From the NCBI GenBank assembly GCA_036307305.1, contig JAXJXV010000002.1, positions 1-64,000 on the forward strand: DNA of 64,000 nucleotides, given 5' to 3'. Source of the stretch: SIG607 sp036307305 (lineage in GTDB: Bacteria > Bacillota > Clostridia > Oscillospirales > Acutalibacteraceae). A model generated the notes under the pieces. The model saw only the letters and a program-made list of their open reading frames with translations. It was not told the origin of the DNA and made no database searches. The translations under genes and the position numbers were made by a program. Position 1 is the first letter of the stretch, and every line of letters starts with the position of its first letter. Positions 1 through 9,120 of this stretch are shown here, one piece after another.

Positions 1-138
1 AATATAAGCTGTTGCTTCTTCCTTAACCTGCTCAACTGCTTCTTCCGTCTGCGCCGAAACGGATAATGGAACACACTGCAAAAGCAAAGCAACAACCAAA
101 ACAACGCTTATAGCCTTTAAATACAACTTGTACTTCAT
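1..138 (-). CDS. Secreted protein, N-terminal fragment (runs off left edge)
   Basis: Only the first 46 codons are in the window, reading leftward from an ATG at 138. The peptide opens with Lys residues (MKYKLYLK), then a hydrophobic stretch (about residues 9-22) and a small-residue Ser-Ala end near residue 29, which is a classical signal peptide. The mature part begins Gln-Thr-Glu-Glu and is rich in Glu and Val, so the protein is exported. An AAGGAG site lies about nine bases before the ATG. The family cannot be told from this fragment. Confidence 0.75.
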   Translation of the reverse strand, partial: MKYKLYLKAISVVLVVALLLQCVPLSVSAQTEEAVEQVKEEATAYI

Positions 139-164
139 AAATTCTATCTCCTTTCGATATTGAT

Positions 165-193
165 ATTATACCACATTTTCCTTTTTTTGTAAA
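165..193 (-). promoter_or_regulatory. Sigma-A-type promoter for the secreted-protein gene
   Basis: Leftward -35 TTTACA (188-193) and -10 TATAAT (165-170) are 17 bases apart, with TGG just before the -10 (extended -10). It sits about 30 bases before the ATG at 138. Confidence 0.65.
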
Positions 194-205
194 TATTTTC
201 AACAC

Positions 206-245
206 AAAAAAACGCGATTACCTTTAATTAGGCATCGCGTTTTTT
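206..245 (-). terminator. Rho-independent terminator after the trigger-factor-like lipoprotein gene
   Basis: Inverted repeat ACGCGAT/ATCGCGT with a loop of about 15 bases and T runs on both sides. It lies directly after the stop codon of the leftward gene at 250-1266 and before the next leftward promoter. Confidence 0.75.
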
Positions 246-249
246 GTCG

Positions 250-1266
250 TTATTCTTTTACCTGCACAACCTTCATAATCTCTTGTGCAAGAAGTTCCTG
301 TACAGCAAAATACTCAATATAGTTTTCTGTGTAGTAGCTTATTATTTCTGTTTCGGTAGCGCCTGTCTGCTCTACCATTTTAGCTGTCATATCCTTTACG
401 GCGTTTTCAGGAAGTTTTATAGCCATATCGTCAAGACATGCATAGAACACCATTTCATTTTTCAGCACTTCTAACTTAAAGCCGTCTTCGGTGATACCGT
501 TACTCTGCAAGAACTGTTCAAAGGTTGCTCCGTTTTGCTGAGCATAGCTTGTATAATAAGACTTAAAGAAGCTGAAACTGTTTCCGTACTTATCATCGGG
601 AACCGATGTGACCTTACTGTTCGTTATTATATCACTAAGTACAAAATTTTCAGCAGCTCTTTTCTTAAGGTCGGTATTATATGCCTCTGCATCTTCAAAA
701 CCTGCCGCCTTAGCAAATTCATCATTTACTTCAGTAAACTTACGGCTGATAGAATTAACCGTTACTGTAAATATAGCTTCCTGTCCTGCAAGTTTAATTG
801 TTTTAGAGCCTGTTTCAAGGTCAGTGGAGTCATTGTAGTCTGCTGGAAAAGTAACCTTGATGTCAACCGTTTCTTTAACCTTTACGCCGATAAGCTGGTC
901 TTCGAAACCGTCAATAAAAGATTTAGAACCAATTGTAAGATCATTTCCTTGTGTAGTACCGCCTGTAAATGCAACACCGCCAACCTTACCTGCATAATCA
1001 ATGTTTACCGTATCGCCGCTTACAACTTCGCCCTCTTCTAACTTCTGTGGATAATAGCTAAAGTCATTATTTAGCAGAGATTCTTCAATCTTCAAATATT
1101 CTTCAGAATTTCTGTCAACGACAATCGACTTGTAGTCAGACAGCTCAACAAAACCCTTTAGACCGCCCGTATAATTCAAACGGTCATACTTCTCTTTAAC
1201 TCCGCATCCTGCAAACATACTGCAGATAAACAGGCACAAAAGCGCAATAGGCATTAACTTTTTCAT
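250..1266 (-). CDS. Exported trigger-factor-like FKBP lipoprotein (peptidyl-prolyl isomerase/foldase)
   Basis: A 338-residue protein resembling the FKBP and C-terminal chaperone parts of trigger factor, but carrying a lipoprotein signal: hydrophobic residues 5-19 then FAGC with the lipidated Cys at 21. The FKBP-like domain (roughly 80-175) contains GDTVNIDYAGKVGG and a FIDGFEDQLIG segment. The rest resembles the helical trigger factor C-domain (VNDEFAKAAGFE and following). The ribosome-binding N domain is absent. It probably assists folding on the outer face of the membrane, as PrsA does; that role is inferred. I chose the ATG at 1266 because GGAG lies seven bases upstream; an ATG at 1284 has no site. 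It follows prfB by 18 bases and may be cotranscribed. Confidence 0.82.
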   Translation of the reverse strand: MKKLMPIALLCLFICSMFAGCGVKEKYDRLNYTGGLKGFVELSDYKSIVVDRNSEEYLKIEESLLNNDFSYYPQKLEEGEVVSGDTVNIDYAGKVGGVAFTGGTTQGNDLTIGSKSFIDGFEDQLIGVKVKETVDIKVTFPADYNDSTDLETGSKTIKLAGQEAIFTVTVNSISRKFTEVNDEFAKAAGFEDAEAYNTDLKKRAAENFVLSDIITNSKVTSVPDDKYGNSFSFFKSYYTSYAQQNGATFEQFLQSNGITEDGFKLEVLKNEMVFYACLDDMAIKLPENAVKDMTAKMVEQTGATETEIISYYTENYIEYFAVQELLAQEIMKVVQVKE

Positions 1267-1284
1267 AATTATTTCTCCGTTCAT

Positions 1285-2406
1285 TTAATTATCATTAAGA
1301 GTTCCCGTTGAGGAAGCCTTTAGATACGCGTTTATAAAACCGTCGATGTCGCCGTCCATAACAGCATTGATGTTTGAATATTCAAAGCCTGTACGGTGGT
1401 CCTTTGCAAGAGTGTAAGGCATAAATACGTACGAGCGAATCTGTGAACCCCACGCAATTTCTTTTTGTACGCCCTTAATATCTTCAATCTTGTCAAGGTG
1501 TTCTCTCTCCTTAATCTCAACAAGCTTTGATTTTAACATTCTAAGACAGGTATCTTTATTCTGGAACTGACTTCGCTCAGTCTGACAGGCAACCACGATA
1601 CCTGTGGGTATGTGTGTAATTCGTACCGCAGACGAGGTTTTGTTAATATGCTGACCACCTGCACCGCTACTGCGGTAGGTATCCACCTTTAAGTCCTCTT
1701 CGCGAATATTTATTTCAACGTCGTCGGTTATTTCAGGCATTACTTCAAGAGAAGCAAAGGAGGTATGACGTCTTCCCGAAGAGTCAAAGGGAGAAACTCT
1801 TACAAGGCGGTGAACACCGTGTTCACTTTTTAAATAGCCGTAAGCATTAAGTCCCTCAATAGTGAGTGTAGCGCTTTTAAGTCCTGCTTCATCTCCGTCA
1901 AGGAAATCCACCATAGAGGTTTTAAAGCCGTGTCGCTCAGCCCAACGGGTAAAAAGACGGACAAGCATCTGATTCCAGTCCTGTGCCTCCGTACCGCCTG
2001 CACCTGCATGAAAGGTAAGAATTGCATTGTTCTTATCATACTCACCCACAAGCAAGGTTTCAAGACGCTGAGTTTCAAGACTCTTTTCATATTCGTCAAG
2101 CTCAGCGGTTATATCGTCAAGCATTGATTCGTCCTCTTCTTCATTAGCCATTTCTATAAGAACGAGGATATCGTCATATCCGCTTACAAGCTTATCGTAA
2201 GCCTCTACCTTATTTTTAAGTGCGCCAAGCTTTTGCAAAACCTCCTGTGATTTTTCGGGGTCATCCCAAAAGCTGTTTTCAGCAGTTTTGTATTCAAGCT
2301 TATCAATTTCCATTTTAGTAAAATCGTAAGCTATTGCATCCTTTAAATCCACCATATCGTTATAGTGGGCTGTAAGACGCTGTTTAAGTTCTTCAAAAAC
2401 TAACAT
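1285..2406 (-). CDS. prfB: Peptide chain release factor 2
   Basis: This class I release factor reads UGA and UAA stop codons and triggers peptidyl-tRNA hydrolysis. It has 373 residues, normal for RF2. The GGQ motif is in SSGAGGQHINKTSS, and the RF2 stop-recognition tripeptide SPF occurs in VRVSPFDSSGRR, which separates it from RF1 (PxT). The N-terminal helical domain is intact. The reading frame is continuous: the CTTTGAC programmed +1 frameshift site found in many prfB genes is absent. It lies between prmA (9-base gap) and the FKBP lipoprotein, all leftward. Confidence 0.96.
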   Translation of the reverse strand: MLVFEELKQRLTAHYNDMVDLKDAIAYDFTKMEIDKLEYKTAENSFWDDPEKSQEVLQKLGALKNKVEAYDKLVSGYDDILVLIEMANEEEDESMLDDITAELDEYEKSLETQRLETLLVGEYDKNNAILTFHAGAGGTEAQDWNQMLVRLFTRWAERHGFKTSMVDFLDGDEAGLKSATLTIEGLNAYGYLKSEHGVHRLVRVSPFDSSGRRHTSFASLEVMPEITDDVEINIREEDLKVDTYRSSGAGGQHINKTSSAVRITHIPTGIVVACQTERSQFQNKDTCLRMLKSKLVEIKEREHLDKIEDIKGVQKEIAWGSQIRSYVFMPYTLAKDHRTGFEYSNINAVMDGDIDGFINAYLKASSTGTLNDN

Positions 2407-2415
2407 AAAATCTCC

Positions 2416-3339
2416 TTAACCGTTTTTGCAAATTGCAAAAGCATACCAGTTGTCTTTTCTCAGCTGTTTCTTTATAAGAAAACCGTTATCAATAAACGCC
2501 TTTTTTACATCATCTGCGCGAGTATCAATAATTCCCGAAGCAATAAGCACTGCAGAATCGTTCATATAATCTGCAACATTAGCAAGTAAGCGTATAATAA
2601 CGTCAGCAACTATATTTGCGCAAACGATATCGTATTTCCCGCTTACATTTTCCGCCAAATCGCCGTGAATGAATTGCACACTGTTTTCCACTTCATTCAT
2701 AACCGCATTATCATCGGCAACCCTTACGGAAGCCTCGTCTATATCTACGCCCACAGCGTTTTTACTGCCAAGCAAAACACCTGCTATAGCGAGAATACCG
2801 CTTCCGCAACCGATATCCAAAACACTCATACCATCTTTGACATATTCTTCGAGCAATTCAAGACAAAGAGAGGTTGTAGCGTGAGTACCCGTACCGAACG
2901 CAACACCCGGATTAATCTTAAGAACTTTTCTGTTTTGAGGATTTTCATATTCTTCCCAGCAAGGAACCACTGCAAGACGCTTTCCGATTTCGGTAGTATG
3001 GAAAAACTTTTTCCAGTATTCATTCCAGTCGATATCAGCAACCGTACCCGTAGTCACCACAAAATCAATATTCTCTGCATTAAAGCGTTCTTTGAGATAC
3101 TCAATAGCATCGGTAAAATCCTCTGACTCGTCAATATATATATGAATATAAGCGCTGTTTTTATCCTTTGCCAACAGTTCTTCGTCAATAAGGTCTATAT
3201 GAGCAATTTCCCACGCTTGTGCTTCAAGGTCAGAATAATCCTCAATATATATACCGTAAGGCACGGTCATATTAGCAATTGCCGAAGCCTTTTCGCACTG
3301 TGAAGTAGGTATTTTAATAACAATCTCAGACCAGTTCAT
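2416..3339 (-). CDS. prmA: Ribosomal protein L11 methyltransferase
   Basis: PrmA uses SAM to methylate ribosomal protein L11. The protein has 307 residues. The N-terminal L11-binding domain (about 1-120) is followed by a class I methyltransferase fold with GVAFGTGTHATT, the SAM-binding loop VLDIGCGSGILAI, and ICANIVADVI as the family's N-I/L-x-x motif. I start it at MNWSEI (3339), which has GGAGT about six bases upstream; an upstream ATG would add 13 residues not typical of PrmA. Divergent from the P-type ATPase gene. Confidence 0.95.
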   Translation of the reverse strand: MNWSEIVIKIPTSQCEKASAIANMTVPYGIYIEDYSDLEAQAWEIAHIDLIDEELLAKDKNSAYIHIYIDESEDFTDAIEYLKERFNAENIDFVVTTGTVADIDWNEYWKKFFHTTEIGKRLAVVPCWEEYENPQNRKVLKINPGVAFGTGTHATTSLCLELLEEYVKDGMSVLDIGCGSGILAIAGVLLGSKNAVGVDIDEASVRVADDNAVMNEVENSVQFIHGDLAENVSGKYDIVCANIVADVIIRLLANVADYMNDSAVLIASGIIDTRADDVKKAFIDNGFLIKKQLRKDNWYAFAICKNG

Positions 3340-3405
3340 AGCATACTCCTCTACATATATGGATACATTGTAACACATTACGCTGTGTTTTGCAAAGTAT
3401 TTTTA

Positions 3406-3434
3406 TTGATTTATTTATAATAATGTTGTATAAT
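3406..3434 (+). promoter_or_regulatory. Promoter of the P-type ATPase gene
   Basis: TTGATT (3406-3411), a 17-base spacer, then a perfect TATAAT (3429-3434). It is about 40 bases before the ATG at 3476. Confidence 0.7.
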
Positions 3435-3475
3435 CAATGAATGTAACGATTAAGTATTATAGCGGAGGTCAGTTT

Positions 3476-6106
3476 ATGATATTTCATAGCAGTAAAACAG
3501 AAGACGTTCTTGCTTATTTTGAAGTTGACAGTGAAAAAGGTCTGCTCACAGGCGTTGCAGATGAACGTCTTGAAGAACACGGAGAAAATATTATTGAAAA
3601 CACCAAAAAGACATCCTTTAAAGAAAGTGCAATATCTCTCCTTTGCAGTCCAATTAATCTAATTCTCATAATAAGTGCAATACTATCTCTCATTATAAAT
3701 TTAACCTACGATAAGAACAACTGGTACTCGCCTATTTTTATTTTTATAATGTTGCTCATTAACGTTGCTATAGCTCTTTACAGCCATAAACAAAGTGAAA
3801 AGGCTGTGCAATCACTTAAAGCTCTCAATTCACCGAAGATCAAGGTGCTTCGCGACGGTATTGTAAAGACTATTGATTCTATACTGGTGGTACCTGGCGA
3901 CATTCTTATATTGGAAACAGGCGATTACGTAGCCGCAGACGCCCGTCTAATCAGCGCCGTTGATTTTCGGTGTGATGAAGTAAACATTACGGGAGAAACT
4001 ATCAGTGCCGAAAAGAACGCCAACTGTCAGCTAAGTGAAATCACTCCCCTACAGCAACGTTGTAATATGGTTTATTCTTCAAGCAACGTTCTTACAGGAC
4101 ATGCAAAAGCCGTTGTTACCGAGACGGGTATGGATACGGAGGTAGGAAAAGCAGTTACTATTCTTGAAGCCTCCAACAGCAGTGAATCCAAACTAAACGA
4201 AAAGCTTTCTGCAATAGGCAGGATTTGTTCTATCGTCATCACCGTTTTCTGCGCCGTTACCTTTATACTTAATTTACTGCTTAACTTTAACTCAGGCGAA
4301 AAATTCGCCGTTATGCTCGTTAATTCCTTTACAAGCGCAATAGTACTTTTGATTTCCGTGCTTCCTGACGGGCTTCCCATAATGGCGGCTGTTGCGGTAG
4401 GTTACTCCATAAAGGCATTAATAAAAAAAGGTCTTATTATCAAAAGCTTTTCCGTACTAGACACTTTGCCAGAGATTTCTGTTATTTGTTCTGACAAAAC
4501 TGGAACTCTTACAAAGGAAAAAATGAACCTCGAAAAAATTTATAACGGCAAAGAAATCATTGATGCCGCTAACGCTTACGATAATCCTGCCGCCGTTACT
4601 GTGCTTCGTCTTGCTTCCCTTTGCACCTGTCAGTCAAAGGACGACGTAGACACTCCTATGTACAACGATGCTACCGAACTCGCTATTATCGACTCGTACA
4701 TTAATAACGTAGGCTCAGACCAGCAGGATATATTTAATATTTATCCCTGCCTTAATAAGCTTCCCTTTGATGCTCAGCGTAAAGTTACGGTAACGGTAAA
4801 TATGATAGACGGCCATCCTTTTGCTATATGCAAGGGTGCGCCTGATTATCTTATACCAAGATGCTCAAACACAAACAGCGAGGTCGTAAACCAAACTGTT
4901 GCAGACTTTGCAAATCTCGGTATGCGTGTTATTGCTGTCACCTTTAAACAGCTTTCTGAAATTCCTTCAAATTTTGATTTCTCAAACATAGACGATGGAC
5001 TCAATTTTGCAGGACTTATAGCGCTTAGCAATCCGCCTCAGAACGACAGCGTTTCTCTTGTAGAAGAGTGTATAAACGGCGGTGTAAAAACCCTTATGAT
5101 TACAGGCGACCACGCCGCAACCGCAAAGGCTGTAGCCAAACGTCTTGGTATCATTGAAAGCGGAAGCACAGTAATGACGGGCGAAGAAATTGAAAAGCTC
5201 ACCGACGAGGAGCTAAGTGTTGCTATGGACAACTGCTCTGTATTTGCCCGACTGCTCCCCGACCAAAAATTAAGACTTGTAAAAATCCTTAAAGAAAAAG
5301 GTCATACGGTTGCCATTACGGGCGACAGCGTAAACGACGCCCCTGCTTTAAGCTATGCAGACGTGGGAATTGCAATGGGTTCCAAAGGCACTGACGTTGC
5401 AAGAGGCGCGGCTAATATTATTATGAATAACAGCCGTTTTTCATCTATTATAAATGCAATTAACACTTCCCGCGGTCTTTTCTGCGCTATAAGAAAAACA
5501 ATTACATACCTCTTCAGCAGTAATTTAAGCGAACTTTTTTCAATACTGCTTTGCCTTATTATATTCGGCTCGTTCCCTCTTGCTGCCGCACCGCTTCTGT
5601 TTATAAATCTCGTTACCGATTCATTCCCTATTATGAGCATTCTTTCAGACGGTATTTTTGAACACAAGCCAATGCACGTTTTCACAAAGGACGACAAAGC
5701 CTTATTTACTTTCAAATCAAAAATCATAATATGCGTACAGGCTGTCGTGATGACCGCTGTTACCGTAATATCATACAGTATAGGTTACAATCACAGCACA
5801 GCACTTGCACAGACTATGATGTTTACCGTAATGCTTTTTTCTCAGCTTTTGAATATGGTAAGCACCAAATTTGAAGACTTCTTCTTTAAATACGGCCACT
5901 TTAAAAATCTATTTGTTTCCATAACACTGGCAGGATTTGTTTTAATTTCAATTCTACTAATTATAACACCGTTAGGAAACGCACTTGGACTTACAGTTCT
6001 TACCTTCAGTCAGTTTATGACAGGAATTGCTTTTTCGCTGATTGCTTTTATTTCAGGCGAACTTATAAAGCTTGGTTTTCAGCTTTATGAAAATTTAAAG
6101 AAATAA
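3476..6106 (+). CDS. Calcium-type (P2) cation-transporting P-type ATPase
   Basis: A membrane pump of 876 residues that couples ATP hydrolysis to cation transport. It has the SERCA-like order: cytosolic N-terminus, two helices, actuator domain with TGET in place of the usual TGES, helix pair M3-M4, phosphorylation motif CSDKTGTLT, nucleotide domain with CKGAPDYL, hinge GDSVNDAPAL (usually GDGVNDAP), and six C-terminal helices. In M4 the PEGLP calcium motif reads PDGLP, while M5 keeps SSNLSE and M6 keeps NLVTD. This suggests Ca2+ (or Mn2+) transport with an altered site II. The start at 3476 is supported by GGAGG seven bases upstream. Monocistronic, ending at a bidirectional terminator. Confidence 0.88.
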   Translation: MIFHSSKTEDVLAYFEVDSEKGLLTGVADERLEEHGENIIENTKKTSFKESAISLLCSPINLILIISAILSLIINLTYDKNNWYSPIFIFIMLLINVAIALYSHKQSEKAVQSLKALNSPKIKVLRDGIVKTIDSILVVPGDILILETGDYVAADARLISAVDFRCDEVNITGETISAEKNANCQLSEITPLQQRCNMVYSSSNVLTGHAKAVVTETGMDTEVGKAVTILEASNSSESKLNEKLSAIGRICSIVITVFCAVTFILNLLLNFNSGEKFAVMLVNSFTSAIVLLISVLPDGLPIMAAVAVGYSIKALIKKGLIIKSFSVLDTLPEISVICSDKTGTLTKEKMNLEKIYNGKEIIDAANAYDNPAAVTVLRLASLCTCQSKDDVDTPMYNDATELAIIDSYINNVGSDQQDIFNIYPCLNKLPFDAQRKVTVTVNMIDGHPFAICKGAPDYLIPRCSNTNSEVVNQTVADFANLGMRVIAVTFKQLSEIPSNFDFSNIDDGLNFAGLIALSNPPQNDSVSLVEECINGGVKTLMITGDHAATAKAVAKRLGIIESGSTVMTGEEIEKLTDEELSVAMDNCSVFARLLPDQKLRLVKILKEKGHTVAITGDSVNDAPALSYADVGIAMGSKGTDVARGAANIIMNNSRFSSIINAINTSRGLFCAIRKTITYLFSSNLSELFSILLCLIIFGSFPLAAAPLLFINLVTDSFPIMSILSDGIFEHKPMHVFTKDDKALFTFKSKIIICVQAVVMTAVTVISYSIGYNHSTALAQTMMFTVMLFSQLLNMVSTKFEDFFFKYGHFKNLFVSITLAGFVLISILLIITPLGNALGLTVLTFSQFMTGIAFSLIAFISGELIKLGFQLYENLKK

Positions 6107-6110
6107 AACA

Positions 6111-6146
6111 AAAAGTCTTTTCGCGAAAGCGAAAAGACTTTTTTAA
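6111..6146. terminator. Bidirectional terminator between the ATPase gene and uvrC
   Basis: A perfect 14-base stem (6111-6124 with 6129-6142) with a GAAA loop, A-rich on the left and T-rich on the right. It serves both convergent genes and overlaps the uvrC stop codon. Confidence 0.85.
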
Positions 6147-7954
6147 CTGTGAAAATGTTTATAAATATTCTCTGCAGTTTTTTTATCTATACCTTTAATA
6201 CTCATAAGCTCATCAACCGTAGCGTTTTTAATAGCCTTAAGTGTTTTCAGTTTTTTAAATAAAATAACTGCACGTTTGTTCCCTACTCCCTCAATGGAAG
6301 TAAGCTCACTTTGTACCATACCCTTACTTTTTCTGCTTTTGTGGTACGTTATTGCAAAGCGGTGGGTTTCGTCCTGTATCTGTGTTATAAGGGAAAAAGC
6401 TCTTTTAGTTGCTGTTATGGAAATATCCCCGCCCGTAGATGCAATGGCTCTTGTGCGGTGTTTTGAATCCTTAACCATACCGAAAACCGCTACATCCACA
6501 TTATACTTTTCAAGGACTGGAAGCACTGCGGAAATTTGCCCCTTTGCTCCGTCAAGAAGAATCAAGTCGGGAAGTATGGAAAACGCCGTGTCTTCCTTTT
6601 TGAAATATTCGCTTATACGGCGATCTATAACCTCAGCCATACTCCTGTAATCGTCCTGTCCCACAAAGCTTTTAATTTTAAATTTGCGGTAATTTGAGCG
6701 AAGAGGTCTTCCATCCTCGAAAACCACCATTGCCGCTACGTTTTCATCCCCTGCTGTATTTGAAATATCATAGGACTCAATATATCGCGGCGGAGTAGGC
6801 ATATTAAGAAGCTCACCAAGTTCGGAAAGAGCAGAGGTCTCTTTCCCTGTTCTCTCAATACTTTTAGAAAGATTTTCCGCCGCATTGCTCATACACATAT
6901 CAACAAGGCTTTTTATGTCTCCCCTTTGCGGCACGTTAATAGTAACCTTTCTGTCAGCCTTTTGGCTGAGCCATAAACAAAGAAGCTCTTTATCTTCAGG
7001 ACTTTCATCGGTAAAAATAACTTGCGGTATATCATCACAGTCGCCGTAGTATCTGTTTAAAAACTCTCCGTAAAGCTCAGCCTTATTATCGCAGTCCTCA
7101 AATATATAATGCTGTCCGTCGGATAGGCGATTATTTCTGAATTTAAGAAGCTGAACACAGGCAAGTCTTCCTACACAAGCAATAGCAAACACGTCCTGAT
7201 TTTTGTTACCCGAATAAACCACTTTTTGCTTTTCGCCAAGTTTTCTTGTCGCATCTATTCTGTCTCTTATTTTAGCCGCTGTTTCAAAATCAAGTCTTTC
7301 AGCTGCTTCTTCCATTTCCTTTCTCATTTTATTAAGGTCTGATTCATCGTAGCCTCCGTTTTTTATGAATGTCACGGCGTTATTAACGTTAGCGGTATAC
7401 TCCGCCTTCGACATACGGAATTTACAGGGAGCAATACATAGACCTATATGATAATTAAGGCATGGTTTACTCGGCTTATCGAAGGAACGGTTGCAGGTAG
7501 GTATTTTAAAAATTTTACAAGCCTCATCAACTGCATTTTTCACAAGAAAGCCTGAATTGTACGGACCGATATATTTTCCGTCCTTCGTCTTTTGCTTTAC
7601 CCACTGGATTTTCGGCCAGTCGCCGTCGGTAATCTTAATATAATGATATCCCTTATCATCCTTTAGTAAAATATTGTATTTAGGCTGATGCTGTTTAATA
7701 AGAGAATTTTCAAGAATAAGCGCTTCAAATTCGGTATCGCATAGAATGTACTCAAAATCGCACACGTTCTCAACCATTCGTCTTACCTTAGTGCTGTGAT
7801 TTGTGTCAGAACCGAAATACTGCGTAACTCTGTTTTTAAGTGCCTTCGCCTTACCGATATATATTATTTTTCCGCTTTTATCCTTCATAATATATACACC
7901 TGGGGTAAGCGGTAATTTATTGGCTTTAGCTTTAAGCGATGCGCGAATTTCCAT
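6143..7954 (-). CDS. uvrC: UvrABC excinuclease subunit C
   Basis: UvrC makes both incisions during nucleotide excision repair. The protein has 603 residues, normal length. Domains in order: GIY-YIG nuclease (LTPGVYIMKD...IYIGKAKALKNR, 5' of residue 60, performing the 3' incision), cysteine-containing region (CLNYHIGLCIAPC), UVR motif (DFETAAKIRDRI, about 220), RNase H-like endonuclease (LILLDGAKGQ, about 465) and tandem helix-hairpin-helix motifs at the C-terminus (IEGVGNKRA, IKGIDKKTAENI). AAGGAGG lies six bases before the ATG. Confidence 0.97.
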   Translation of the reverse strand: MEIRASLKAKANKLPLTPGVYIMKDKSGKIIYIGKAKALKNRVTQYFGSDTNHSTKVRRMVENVCDFEYILCDTEFEALILENSLIKQHQPKYNILLKDDKGYHYIKITDGDWPKIQWVKQKTKDGKYIGPYNSGFLVKNAVDEACKIFKIPTCNRSFDKPSKPCLNYHIGLCIAPCKFRMSKAEYTANVNNAVTFIKNGGYDESDLNKMRKEMEEAAERLDFETAAKIRDRIDATRKLGEKQKVVYSGNKNQDVFAIACVGRLACVQLLKFRNNRLSDGQHYIFEDCDNKAELYGEFLNRYYGDCDDIPQVIFTDESPEDKELLCLWLSQKADRKVTINVPQRGDIKSLVDMCMSNAAENLSKSIERTGKETSALSELGELLNMPTPPRYIESYDISNTAGDENVAAMVVFEDGRPLRSNYRKFKIKSFVGQDDYRSMAEVIDRRISEYFKKEDTAFSILPDLILLDGAKGQISAVLPVLEKYNVDVAVFGMVKDSKHRTRAIASTGGDISITATKRAFSLITQIQDETHRFAITYHKSRKSKGMVQSELTSIEGVGNKRAVILFKKLKTLKAIKNATVDELMSIKGIDKKTAENIYKHFHS

Positions 7955-7982
7955 ACGACACCTCCTTTCATATCATAAAACT

Positions 7983-8043
7983 ATTGTATACTTTTCTTTT
8001 TTCTTTTTCAAGAGTTGATTTTTTGGTAAATTAGTATTACAAT
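7983..8043. promoter_or_regulatory. Divergent promoters for uvrC and the metal-uptake operon
   Basis: Leftward for uvrC: TTGAAA (8006-8011), 17 bases, TACAAT (7983-7988). Rightward for the lipoprotein/ABC operon: TTGATT (8015-8020), 17 bases, TACAAT (8038-8043). The two -35 elements are only three bases apart. Confidence 0.6.
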
Positions 8044-8061
8044 TCTATTGGTGAAACATAA

Positions 8062-8394
8062 ATGAAGTTTATCAGAATTATTATTTGCGTTTTAGTACTG
8101 CTGTCCATCTGCGGATGCTCTGACAAAAGCAAAAGCGTAACCTATCCCGATTATCCCGTAATAGAGTCTCCCGATAAATTAATGCAAGAAACGATTGACG
8201 GTTATCGTTCTGTACCTACGGATTCTGACGAAGATACAGAAACAATATATTACGCAAACAAAGAAAGCAAAAAGATACATCTACCCACCTGTCATTACGC
8301 TTTGAAAATGGCTGAAACCAAAATCCGTATTGAACAGGACAAGGAAGTCCTTTATCTCGAAGGATATACCGACTGCGGTGTATGTAAACCATAA
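8062..8394 (+). CDS. Small lipoprotein with an Ada-like Cys/His metal-binding motif
   Basis: A 110-residue protein. The lipoprotein signal has hydrophobic residues 3-16 and a LSICGC lipobox, so it is anchored outside the membrane. After an acidic linker comes NKESKKIHLPTCHYALKM and, at the very end, GYTDCGVCKP. This H-x-x-x-C ... C-x-x-C pattern matches the small zinc-binding fold found in Ada and at the end of some secreted nucleases. It is followed after 15 bases by the metal ABC ATPase gene. A metal-capturing role is inferred from the Cys/His motif and the neighbours; a substrate-binding protein of the usual ZnuA type is missing. Confidence 0.72.
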   Translation: MKFIRIIICVLVLLSICGCSDKSKSVTYPDYPVIESPDKLMQETIDGYRSVPTDSDEDTETIYYANKESKKIHLPTCHYALKMAETKIRIEQDKEVLYLEGYTDCGVCKP

Positions 8395-8409
8395 ACAGAG
8401 GAAAAAATT

Positions 8410-9120
8410 ATGTCATTAATCAGTTGTGAAAATTTATCTATCGGGTATAACGACCGCGTTATACTTTCTGACCTTAACTTTACGGTTGGGGAAAACGATT
8501 ATCTTTATATAATCGGCGAAAACGGAAGCGGTAAAAGTACGCTGCTTAAAAGTATTTTAAAGCTTCAAAAAAATATAAGCGGAAAAATAGAGTACTGCGA
8601 AAACCTACATTCTAAGGAAATCGGTTATCTTCCGCAGCAAAGCAGTATACAAAAGGATTTTCCTGCAAGTGTTGAGGAAATTGTTTTATCAGGCTGTATC
8701 AATAAAATGGGACTAAAGCCATTTTACAGCGCCAAAAACAAAAAAAGAGCGCTTCACAATATGGAGCTTATGAAAATCGACCACCTAAGAAAAGAAAGCT
8801 TTCAGAATCTCTCAGGAGGTCAGCAACAGCGCGTACTTCTTGCAAGAGCGCTTACCTCAAGCAGTAAGGCTTTACTTCTTGACGAGCCTGTAGCAAGTCT
8901 TGACCCCATAGCCGCCTCTGATATGTACTCCCTTATTGAAACTATAAACAAGGAATACCGCATTGCTGTAATTATGGTGTCCCACGACATTAACGCCGCC
9001 TTTAAATATGCTACCCATATTTTACACCTTTCAAACTCAGGGGTATTTTTTGGCACAACCGAGGAATACAGAAACAGCGATTTCCACAAGCGCTTTTACG
9101 GAGGTGGAATTTATGAGTGA
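8410..9120 (+). CDS. Zinc/manganese-type ABC transporter, ATP-binding protein
   Basis: The ATPase of a metal-importer (ZnuC/MntB/TroB family), 236 residues. It has Walker A GENGSGKST (about 37-45), a Q-loop (LPQQSS), the signature LSGGQQQR, Walker B KALLLDEP, D-loop SLD and switch His in MVSHD. The family assignment follows from length and the neighbouring permease. A GAGG site precedes the ATG. Its stop codon overlaps the start of the permease gene, so the two are translationally coupled. Confidence 0.9.
   Translation: MSLISCENLSIGYNDRVILSDLNFTVGENDYLYIIGENGSGKSTLLKSILKLQKNISGKIEYCENLHSKEIGYLPQQSSIQKDFPASVEEIVLSGCINKMGLKPFYSAKNKKRALHNMELMKIDHLRKESFQNLSGGQQQRVLLARALTSSSKALLLDEPVASLDPIAASDMYSLIETINKEYRIAVIMVSHDINAAFKYATHILHLSNSGVFFGTTEEYRNSDFHKRFYGGGIYE

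Noticed and set aside
535..1041. 168-codon rightward frame inside the trigger-factor-like gene
   Set aside because: Antisense to a well-supported gene, cysteine- and phenylalanine-rich low-complexity translation, no ribosome site or homology.
2320..2406. Programmed +1 frameshift in prfB
   Set aside because: No CTTTGA-type slip site or in-frame stop; the frame is continuous from the ATG.
9008..9112. Longer N-terminus for the ABC permease
   Set aside because: The frame is open back to 9008, but only ATG 9113 has a ribosome site (GGAGGT) and matches the usual permease start.
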